Source of the DNA: SIG672 sp045580325
GTDB taxonomy: Bacteria > Bacillota > Clostridia > Oscillospirales > CAG-272
Assembly (NCBI GenBank): GCA_045580325.1
Contig: JAZNNR010000003.1
Span: forward strand, 1 to 14,029
Reading direction: 5' to 3'
DNA: 14,029 nucleotides
The notes below the pieces were generated by a model. That model was not told where the DNA came from, ran no database searches, and worked only from the letters and a program-made list of their open reading frames with translations. The translations under genes and the position numbers were made by a program. Shown here piece after piece: positions 1 to 6,206 of the stretch. Every line of letters starts with the position of its first letter. Position 1 is the first letter of the stretch.

Positions 1-1
1 A

Positions 2-472
2 ACAGAGATTAATATAGAGTATTTGCTCACTATTAACGAAGAATTATCCGACGTTACGTTTCCTGATGGTTTTTCTGTTAAAGGAAATGTAAAGGATATG
101 GCAGGGTACATTACTTTGAATCTTGTTGCTGACGTTTTGTATGAAACATCTTGCGCAAGGTGTTTAGCTCCCATTTCTAAATCAAAGGAAATTGTATTTA
201 CAAAAACCGTTGTTTCTGAAGATATGGAAGTTCAAAACGAAGATAACGATGATTATATTTTCTCAAAAGACCGATATATAGATGTTGACGAAGCACTTAT
301 AGAACAAATTATGCTTGAGCTTCCGTTAAGACATTTATGTAAAGAGGATTGTAAAGGTCTTTGTCCTAAATGCGGAACCGATTTGAATTTTGGTAATTGT
401 AATTGTGACACACACGAACCTGACCCTCGGTTTGATGTGCTGAGAAAATTGCTTGAAAATAAAAATGATTAA
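2..472 (+). CDS. YceD/DUF177 family zinc-ribbon-like protein, 5' end missing
   Basis: The reading frame is open to the left edge (157 codons with the stop from position 2), so the true start lies outside the window. The first in-window start-like codon, TTG at 23, has no ribosome binding site and is unlikely to be the start. Visible features are a paired Cys motif (SCARC) in the first third, an acidic middle, and a C-terminal Cys cluster (CKEDCKGLCPKCG followed by CNC) that probably binds a metal. This combination, directly upstream of rpmF, is the usual context of DUF177/YceD. In E. coli and plants that family is linked to 23S rRNA processing or accumulation. A role in large-subunit biogenesis is therefore taken from the family, not seen here. 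The gene is more AT-rich than the genes downstream. Confidence 0.9.
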   Translation, partial: TEINIEYLLTINEELSDVTFPDGFSVKGNVKDMAGYITLNLVADVLYETSCARCLAPISKSKEIVFTKTVVSEDMEVQNEDNDDYIFSKDRYIDVDEALIEQIMLELPLRHLCKEDCKGLCPKCGTDLNFGNCNCDTHEPDPRFDVLRKLLENKND

Positions 473-510
473 AAATATACACATATTTCATCATAGATGA
501 ACAGTCAATG

Positions 511-517
511 AGGAGGT
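511..517 (+). promoter_or_regulatory. Strong ribosome binding site of rpmF
   Basis: The sequence AGGAGGT lies 9 bases before the ATG at 527. It is a near-perfect match to the 16S anti-Shine-Dalgarno and fixes the rpmF start against an overlapping +1-frame start at 516. Confidence 0.85.
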
Positions 518-526
518 GCAAAATCC

Positions 527-718
527 ATGGCAGTACCAAAGAGAAAAGTATCAAAGGCAAGACGCGATAAGAGACGTTCAAGCGTTTGGAAGATCGATGC
601 ACCCGCAATCCAGAAATGCCCTAAGTGTGGCGAATATAAGGCTGCGCACCAGGTTTGCAGCGCCTGCGGCACATACAAAGGCAAGACTATCATTGAGGTA
701 AACAAAGCTGATGCTTAA
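527..718 (+). CDS. rpmF: 50S ribosomal protein L32
   Basis: This 63-residue protein has the standard L32 N-terminus (MAVPKRKVSKARRDKRRS) and the zinc form of the family, with Cys at 31, 34, 44 and 47 in two CxxC pairs. L32 is a small protein of the 50S subunit near the exit-tunnel side. Length and motif spacing are normal and the start is set by the AGGAGGT site. It follows the DUF177 gene by 54 bases with no terminator between them, so the two are probably co-transcribed. A terminator follows within 10 bases of the stop. Confidence 0.98.
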   Translation: MAVPKRKVSKARRDKRRSSVWKIDAPAIQKCPKCGEYKAAHQVCSACGTYKGKTIIEVNKADA

Positions 719-727
719 CGCCAAATG

Positions 728-768
728 AGGGTATGTTCGCGGAAAACGGACATACCCTATCGTTTTTT
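728..768 (+). terminator. Intrinsic terminator after rpmF (first of two)
   Basis: Bases 728-739 pair with 747-758 (12 pairs, one G-U) around a 7-base loop. Four bases later comes a run of six T (763-768). Its position just after the rpmF stop fits termination of the DUF177-rpmF transcript. Confidence 0.85.
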
Positions 769-822
769 CAAGGCACGTTTTGCCGTCATACGACAGAAGC
801 GGGCAGATTTGAAAAAGAAACG

Positions 823-849
823 CCGCCGCTTAAGGCGGTTTGTTTTTTT
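823..849 (+). terminator. Second hairpin and T run upstream of the radical SAM gene
   Basis: CCGCC at 823-827 pairs with GGCGG at 834-838 around a 6-base loop. TTTG and seven T follow at once. It is a short but classical intrinsic terminator, in tandem with the one at 728-768. It could instead act as an attenuator for the operon beginning at 897, since no clear promoter is visible between it and that gene. Confidence 0.7.
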
Positions 850-896
850 GGCAAGATCATTTATCAAAGCAAAAATTAAAAAGCAAGGAGAATTTT

Positions 897-2204
897 ATGG
901 TAACGGTAGCTTCGGTAAAAAAAGGCTCGCTCGCAGACCGTGCTGGTATCCTGCCGAGTGATATAATCATATCTATAAACGGAAATGACATAAGCGACGT
1001 TCTTGACTACCGTTTCTATATTATGGAAGATTCTCTGAAAGTGCTTATTCACCGCGGTCCTGAGCTTTTTGAAGTTAAAATTCAAAAGGACGAATACTCG
1101 GATATAGGTCTTGATTTTGACACCTATCTTATGGACGAAAAGCGCTCCTGCCGTAACGGCTGTGTTTTCTGCTTTATCGACCAGAACCCATCGGGTATGC
1201 GCGAGTCTATATATTTTAAGGACGACGATTCGCGCCTTTCATTCCTTTCGGGAAATTATATTACTCTTACTAACCTAAAGGACAGCGACATAGACCGCAT
1301 CATAAAAATGCATATGTCGCCAATAAACGTTTCGGTACATACTACAAACCCCGAGCTTCGCTGTAAAATGATGAAAAACCGTTTTGCAGGAAGATCGCTC
1401 GAATATCTGAAAAAGCTCGCAGATGCAGGGATAACCATTAACGGTCAGATCGTGCTTTGCAAGGGTCTTAACGATAAGGACGAGCTCTCGAGAACTATGC
1501 GCGATCTTTACGCACTCTATCCCGCAATTTCAAGCGTTTCGGTAGTACCCGCCGGACTTACAAAGCACCGCGAGGGACTTTTCCCTCTTGAGCTTTTCAC
1601 ACCCGAAGAAGCCGCAGAGGTTATAGCGCAGGTAAATTCCTTCGGAGGCAGATGTAAAAGCGAGTGCGGAAGCAGAATATTCTGCTGTGCGGACGAATTT
1701 TATCTGAAATCGAAAATCCCCTTCCCCGACGCGTCCTACTACGAGGATTATCCGCAGTTTGAAAACGGCGTCGGTATGATAGTTTCTATGCTCGAGGAAT
1801 TCAGCGACGAGCTTGAATTTTTAGAGGAAGATTACGACACCTCGATAGAAAAGAAATTTTCGATCGCAACAGGCGAAGCGGCATTTGATTTTATCAGCTC
1901 GCTTTCAGAGCGTCTGTGCGAAAGATGTCCGTCGCTTCGCGGAAACGTTTACAAAATAGAAAACAACTTTTTCGGAAATACAATAACCGTCGCAGGTCTT
2001 GTGTGCGGCTGTGATCTTATAGAGCAGCTTCGCGGAAAAGAGCTCGGCGACACACTTTACATATCATCGAATATGCTTCGCTCTGAGGGCGATCTCTTCC
2101 TTGACAGTATATCTCTCGAGGACGCCGAAAAAGAACTTAACGTGAAAATAATTCCCGTCCCTACCGACGGATATGAATTTATAAAGGCAATACTCGAAAA
2201 ATAA
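897..2204 (+). CDS. PDZ and DUF512 radical SAM protein
   Basis: A 435-residue protein. The ATG at 897 was chosen because AAGGAG lies 7 bases before it; the longer frame to 840 runs into the terminator hairpin. Residues 1-60 resemble a PDZ domain (KKGSLADRAGILPSDIIISING). A radical SAM core follows, with the 4Fe-4S Cys motif C85-x3-C89-x2-C92. The C-terminal half matches DUF512 as I know it. The Cys pattern implies reductive cleavage of S-adenosylmethionine; the substrate is unknown. Genes of this type are commonly found next to der in Clostridia, and here der begins 26 bases after the stop, so they are probably one operon. A function linked to ribosome assembly or RNA modification is only a guess from position. 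Family assignment is strong, role unknown. Confidence 0.93.
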   Translation: MVTVASVKKGSLADRAGILPSDIIISINGNDISDVLDYRFYIMEDSLKVLIHRGPELFEVKIQKDEYSDIGLDFDTYLMDEKRSCRNGCVFCFIDQNPSGMRESIYFKDDDSRLSFLSGNYITLTNLKDSDIDRIIKMHMSPINVSVHTTNPELRCKMMKNRFAGRSLEYLKKLADAGITINGQIVLCKGLNDKDELSRTMRDLYALYPAISSVSVVPAGLTKHREGLFPLELFTPEEAAEVIAQVNSFGGRCKSECGSRIFCCADEFYLKSKIPFPDASYYEDYPQFENGVGMIVSMLEEFSDELEFLEEDYDTSIEKKFSIATGEAAFDFISSLSERLCERCPSLRGNVYKIENNFFGNTITVAGLVCGCDLIEQLRGKELGDTLYISSNMLRSEGDLFLDSISLEDAEKELNVKIIPVPTDGYEFIKAILEK

Positions 2205-2230
2205 AATCTTTACAGAAAGGCGGGCCCAGT

Positions 2231-3559
2231 ATGGCAAAACCCGTAATCGCAATAGTCGGAAGACCGAACGTCGGAAAATCCACCCTGTTTAATAAGCTTG
2301 CGGGCGAACGTATAGCTATCGTTGAAGATACCCCCGGTGTTACCCGCGACCGTATATACCACGAGATAGAGTGGCGCGGTAAGACCTGTCTTATGATAGA
2401 TACAGGCGGTATCGAACCTAAAACTGACGATATAATCTTAAAGCATATGCGCACGCAGGCAGAGCTTGCTATCGAAAGCGCTGACGTTATAATTTTTATG
2501 TGCGACATTCATTCGGGCGTTACGGCAAGCGACAGAGATATTGCAAATATGCTTCTGCGCTCACGCACTCCTGTCGTGGTTGCGGTAAATAAGATAGACC
2601 GCATCGGCGCTCCGCCCCCTGAATTTTATGAATTTTACGAGCTCGGATTTGACGGAGATCCTATTCCCCTTTCCTCTGTTCACGGAAGCGGAACGGGCGA
2701 CCTGCTTGACGCAGTATATGACCGTCTTCCCGAATTTTCCGACGAGGAAGAGGACGAAGATCGCATAAAGGTTGCCGTTATCGGTAAGCCAAATGCGGGA
2801 AAAAGCTCGATAATAAACAAAATTCTCGGCGAAAACAGACTTATCGTGTCAAATATCGCGGGAACTACACGCGACGCTATTGACACCGCCGTTGAAAACG
2901 AGTACGGAAAGTACACCTTTATCGACACTGCGGGCATAAGACGTCAGAGCAGAGTTGATGACAAAATAGAAAAATACAGCGTTCTCCGCGCAAAAATGGC
3001 GGTTGAGCGTGCAGACGTCTGCCTTATCGTGATCGACGCCGAGGAAGGTATCACCGAGCAGGACGAAAAGATCGCAGGTATCGCGCACGAGGCAGGAAAA
3101 GCGTCTATAATCGTGGTGAACAAGTGGGATCTTATCGAAAAGGACAACTCTACGACAAAGCGTTTCACCGAAAGAATATACAACGCGCTCTCGTATATGA
3201 CCTACGCGCCCCTTATTTTCGTTTCGGCAAAGACAGGACAGCGTCTTGAAAAGCTTTTCGAGCATATAAATTATATAAACAATCAGGCTTGTACGAGAAT
3301 AACCACCGGTATGCTCAACGATATGCTTGCAGATGCTACCGCGAGAGTTCAGCCCCCGTCGGACAAGGGCCGCAGACTCAAGATATACTATATGACTCAG
3401 ACCTCGATAAAGCCGCCGTCATTCGTGCTTTTCTGCAACGATATAAGACTTTTCCACTACTCTTATCAGAGATATATCGAAAATCAGCTCCGCGAGGTGT
3501 TCGGATTCAAGGGTACTCCCATCAGATTCGTACTTCGCCAGCGCGGCGACGAAACCTAA
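2231..3559 (+). CDS. der: Ribosome biogenesis GTPase Der (EngA)
   Basis: A 442-residue protein with two consecutive GTPase domains, the hallmark of Der. Domain 1 has the P-loop GRPNVGKS (10-17), DTGG (57-60) and NKID (120-123). After an acidic linker near 170-177, domain 2 has GKPNAGKS (185-192), DTAG (232-235) and NKWD (297-300). The last 100 or so residues are the KH-like domain. Der acts in late assembly of the 50S subunit and is usually essential. All nucleotide-binding motifs are intact, and length is normal for the family. The second P-loop has Ala where Val is more usual, a mild change. The start has only a modest AAAGG site 10 bases upstream. It probably shares a transcript with the radical SAM gene before it and plsY after it. 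Confidence 0.98.
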   Translation: MAKPVIAIVGRPNVGKSTLFNKLAGERIAIVEDTPGVTRDRIYHEIEWRGKTCLMIDTGGIEPKTDDIILKHMRTQAELAIESADVIIFMCDIHSGVTASDRDIANMLLRSRTPVVVAVNKIDRIGAPPPEFYEFYELGFDGDPIPLSSVHGSGTGDLLDAVYDRLPEFSDEEEDEDRIKVAVIGKPNAGKSSIINKILGENRLIVSNIAGTTRDAIDTAVENEYGKYTFIDTAGIRRQSRVDDKIEKYSVLRAKMAVERADVCLIVIDAEEGITEQDEKIAGIAHEAGKASIIVVNKWDLIEKDNSTTKRFTERIYNALSYMTYAPLIFVSAKTGQRLEKLFEHINYINNQACTRITTGMLNDMLADATARVQPPSDKGRRLKIYYMTQTSIKPPSFVLFCNDIRLFHYSYQRYIENQLREVFGFKGTPIRFVLRQRGDET

Positions 3560-3592
3560 TTTCTGCTATAGTAATTCAGTTTGGAGGATTTT

Positions 3593-4354
3593 ATGAATAT
3601 AGCGCTCTATTCGCTTATTGAAATAAAACGCGCGGGACTGCTCTCGCTTGGCGGTCAGTGCCACATCGCTCTTTTTATTGCGATAGCCGTACTTCTCGTT
3701 GTAGGCGCGTACTTTCTCGGAAGTATAAACTTCGCAATATATATATCGAGATCGGCATATAACAAGGATATTCGCTCGTTCGGAAGCGGTAACGCGGGAA
3801 GCACGAACGTAATGAGAACGTTTGGCACAAAGGCCGCGCTCATCGTTCTTTTCGGCGACATTATGAAGGCATTTGTAAGCGTAACCGTTACGATGGTCGT
3901 ATGCGGTATTGAGGTTGCTTACATAGCAGGTCTTGCCGCTATGGTCGGACACTGCTACCCTATATACTATCAGTTTAAAGGTGGAAAAGGCTTTGCTACT
4001 GCCGCAGGAATGGTTCTTGCCGCAGATCCGCTTGCCTTTCTCGTATGTGCGCTCGTTTTCGTTGCAGTGGTTGCTACCACGAAGTTCATATCCGCAGGCT
4101 CGATCATGTCTGCTATGTTCCTTCCGCTCGTGCTCAATATGCTTTACAGGTCGAGCGGCGGTCTCCCCGGTACAATGGCGATCGCTTCTGTTCTTCTTGC
4201 GCTTTTCGTTATTTTCAGACATAAAGAGAACATTATCCGCATAGCAAACCGAGAAGAAAAGAAGTTCAGCTTCAAGAAAAGTGTTCCTACAAACAAGGAA
4301 AACGAAGCCGAAAACACAGAAAATGACGCTTCTGACATGGGCGAGAGCAAATAA
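3593..4354 (+). CDS. plsY: Acyl-phosphate glycerol-3-phosphate acyltransferase PlsY
   Basis: A 253-residue integral membrane enzyme that transfers an acyl chain from acyl-phosphate to glycerol-3-phosphate, the first step of phospholipid synthesis in most Firmicutes. The start is the ATG at 3593, placed 7 bases after GGAGG; an in-frame TTG at 3581 overlaps that site and is rejected. The three family motifs are visible: GSIN near 43-46, GSGNAGSTN at 64-72, and GHCYP to FKGGKGFAT at 119-136. Several hydrophobic helices are present. Two departures from the usual roughly 200-residue form are about 25 extra N-terminal residues before the first membrane helix and a charged tail of about 40 residues rich in Lys, Glu and Asn. 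It follows der by 33 bases, a common pairing in Clostridia. Confidence 0.95.
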   Translation: MNIALYSLIEIKRAGLLSLGGQCHIALFIAIAVLLVVGAYFLGSINFAIYISRSAYNKDIRSFGSGNAGSTNVMRTFGTKAALIVLFGDIMKAFVSVTVTMVVCGIEVAYIAGLAAMVGHCYPIYYQFKGGKGFATAAGMVLAADPLAFLVCALVFVAVVATTKFISAGSIMSAMFLPLVLNMLYRSSGGLPGTMAIASVLLALFVIFRHKENIIRIANREEKKFSFKKSVPTNKENEAENTENDASDMGESK

Positions 4355-4420
4355 TCGACCTTCAAAAGTGTCTTTTTAGGAAAAAACATAAAGTTTTTTT
4401 GTATTTTTTTAAAAATACTA

Positions 4421-4449
4421 TTGCATTTTTAAAATTATTGTGATATAAT
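4421..4449 (+). promoter_or_regulatory. Sigma-A promoter for rpmB and the genes after it
   Basis: TTGCAT (4421-4426), a 17-base spacer and TATAAT (4444-4449), with an extended -10 TGA just before it. The flanks are very AT-rich. The leader to the rpmB start is about 70 bases and holds a small 5-pair hairpin (4460-4464 with 4470-4474). This hairpin is too weak to call a ribosomal-protein leader. Confidence 0.85.
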
Positions 4450-4525
4450 CTTATCTGCTGACTTTTCGGAAGTCGCGTTTACATTAAAATAATAATATAT
4501 GTATATAAAATTGGAGGTGCAGAAT

Positions 4526-4711
4526 ATGGCAAAGTGTGATATCTGCGGAAAAGGTGTAACATTCGGACTCAGAGTTTCTCACTCTAACCGCAAAACAAAC
4601 AGACAGTGGAAGCCTAACATCAGAACAGTAAAAGCTGACGTAAACGGAACTCACAAGACTCTTCATGTGTGCTCTCGTTGTCTCCGTTCCGGTAAGGTAA
4701 CCAGAGTTTAA
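4526..4711 (+). CDS. rpmB: 50S ribosomal protein L28
   Basis: A 61-residue protein with the L28 signature MAKCDICGKG at the start, the SHSNRKTNRQWKPN block in the middle, and a C-terminal CSRCLRSGKV. Cys at 4, 7, 49 and 52 make it the zinc-binding form. The ATG at 4526 has GGAGGT at 4513-4518 and fits the family start exactly; the longer frame from 4499 is rejected. L28 is a small 50S protein. It has its own promoter. No terminator separates it from the next gene, which starts 12 bases after its stop. Confidence 0.98.
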   Translation: MAKCDICGKGVTFGLRVSHSNRKTNRQWKPNIRTVKADVNGTHKTLHVCSRCLRSGKVTRV

Positions 4712-4723
4712 TTTAAACGTACT

Positions 4724-5476
4724 ATGTTAAATACGGCAAAATGTGAAGTGGACGAAGTTTTTCGTCCATATTTGCTTTGTAGCGAAAATATCCGTAAGGA
4801 AGATGAAAACTCTCTTGCAAGGTATTTTTCCATAATAAAGCTAAAACCGTTTTCTATGCTCGACAGCGCTGTGGCTTCCCACGCGGACATGCTTCTCTGC
4901 CCGCTCGGCGACACGCTTGCGCTTCACGGACTTTACTATGCCGAAAACAAAGATCTCTTTGATACGTTTGAGAAATTTAAAATCAAAACAGTACAGGCAA
5001 ATGAGTCCGTCGGCAAAAAATATCCAAGCGATATTCTTTTGAACGGGCTTTTTTTGTCGCAAGATCTCTACGGCAGAATTGACAAGCTCTCCTGTCTGCT
5101 GACAAACTACGCAAAGGAAAAGATCTTTGTGAGTCAAGGCTATACCCGTTGCAGCGTGTGCAAGATAAACGAAAATGCGATAATTACCGCCGACAAAAGT
5201 ATTGCCGAGTCGGCATCTGCGCGCGGTGTTGACGTGCTTACCATCACCCCGGGTAATATTTTGCTCGACGGATATGACTATGGATTTATAGGCGGAGCAT
5301 CGATCACCTATCGCGACAAAATATTTTTCTTCGGAAATATAGAAAACCACCCCGACTACGTAAAAATGCGCGATTTTGCCGAAAAGTACTCGGCAAAGCT
5401 CGTTTCGCTGTCGTCTTTACCGCTCTCTGATATAGGCGGAGGAGTAATCTATGAACAAACTCGAACAACTTCTTAA
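4724..5476 (+). CDS. DUF6873-like protein, possible GME-fold enzyme
   Basis: A 250-residue protein without a signal peptide or membrane helices. It resembles, from memory, the clostridial DUF6873 family, proposed to have the guanidino-group-modifying enzyme (GME) fold. Visible motifs are SHADMLLCPLGD (52-63), QGYTRCSVCKINENAIITAD (138-157), DGYDYGFIGGAS (182-193) and NHPDY (208-212). The function is unknown. If the fold is right, His, Asp and Cys residues in these motifs are candidate catalytic groups, but I cannot assign them. The start follows rpmB by 12 bases and has no recognisable Shine-Dalgarno site, so it may depend on translational coupling. Its last 26 bases overlap the next gene, whose ribosome binding site lies inside it. 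Real gene: near certain; family name: moderate. Confidence 0.8.
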   Translation: MLNTAKCEVDEVFRPYLLCSENIRKEDENSLARYFSIIKLKPFSMLDSAVASHADMLLCPLGDTLALHGLYYAENKDLFDTFEKFKIKTVQANESVGKKYPSDILLNGLFLSQDLYGRIDKLSCLLTNYAKEKIFVSQGYTRCSVCKINENAIITADKSIAESASARGVDVLTITPGNILLDGYDYGFIGGASITYRDKIFFFGNIENHPDYVKMRDFAEKYSAKLVSLSSLPLSDIGGGVIYEQTRTTS

Positions 5477-6188
5477 AATAAACACACGTCCCGAAAGCAA
5501 GAAGGACAAGGTGAAGCTTATCCTTTTCAGAGGGGTAGTAGTATGCTTTATTCTCGGCGTTCTCGCTTTTCTCGCCACTCTTTTCATAAATATCTTTATG
5601 ATAGCTCTTACTTCGGGTGATATTTACGAACCCGAGGAAATAGACTCTGCCGACATTTCCGCTGAGTGCGTCATAATTCTTGGCTGTCAGGTCTTTCCCG
5701 ACGGAACGCCGAGCACCATGCTCCGACACAGGCTTGAAACGGGCGCAGAGCTCTATTTCAGCGGCAAAGTGAAGAAGATACTTGTAAGCGGAGATCACGG
5801 TGCAGACCACTACGATGAGTCGAACAATATGAAAAATTACCTCATAAATATGGGGATTCCGTCAGAGGACATCTTTATGGATCACGCGGGATTTTCTACC
5901 TACGATACTATGAAAAGAGCGAAAGAGGTCTTCGGTGTTTCAAGCGCGGTCATAGTAACGCAGAAATATCATCTTTACAGAGCGATGTACATAGGCAAAA
6001 TGAACGGCATCGAGATCTGCGGCGTATCCGCTTCTCTTGATAGCTACGGCAGACAGCTCTACTACGACGTGCGTGAATACGTTGCAAGGTGCAAGGACTT
6101 TGTAATGACACTTTTTAACGCAGACCCTGTATTTCTCGGTGAGCCCATCGATATAAGCGGCAGCGGCGACGTTACAAATGATAAATAA
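5451..6188 (+). CDS. SanA/YdcF-family (DUF218) membrane protein
   Basis: A 245-residue protein with a basic cytoplasmic N-terminus, one hydrophobic segment at about 22-54, and an extracytoplasmic DUF218 domain. Motifs typical of SanA are present: ILGCQV (76-81), SGDHG (113-117), DHAGFSTYDTM (144-154), VTQKYHLYRA (169-178) and REYVARCK (208-215). In E. coli, SanA is needed for envelope barrier function and vancomycin exclusion at high temperature; its biochemical activity is not settled. GGAGG lies a few bases before the ATG at 5451, inside the preceding gene. It overlaps that gene by 26 bases and is followed 18 bases later by the peptidase lipoprotein. An envelope or peptidoglycan role is inferred from family and neighbours. 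Confidence 0.92.
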   Translation: MNKLEQLLKINTRPESKKDKVKLILFRGVVVCFILGVLAFLATLFINIFMIALTSGDIYEPEEIDSADISAECVIILGCQVFPDGTPSTMLRHRLETGAELYFSGKVKKILVSGDHGADHYDESNNMKNYLINMGIPSEDIFMDHAGFSTYDTMKRAKEVFGVSSAVIVTQKYHLYRAMYIGKMNGIEICGVSASLDSYGRQLYYDVREYVARCKDFVMTLFNADPVFLGEPIDISGSGDVTNDK

Positions 6189-6206
6189 AATACCCAAGAT
6201 AAAACA

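Noticed and set aside
725..961. 78-codon frame over the tandem terminators
   Set aside because: It translates two hairpins and the ribosome binding site of the next gene, giving a basic low-complexity product. No start site is visible.
3566..4222. 218-codon minus-strand frame opposite plsY
   Set aside because: Low-complexity Arg/Lys/His-rich translation mirroring membrane-helix codons of plsY; no domain and no start signals.
4401..4418. A/T-only inverted repeat after plsY as a terminator
   Set aside because: The 8-base arms have a 2-base loop and almost no G-C pairs, so the hairpin would be unstable. It more likely belongs to the AT-rich upstream part of the rpmB promoter.
4450..4512. Possible autoregulatory leader RNA before rpmB
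   Set aside because: Only one 5-pair hairpin is visible, with no structure resembling a known ribosomal-protein leader that I recognise.
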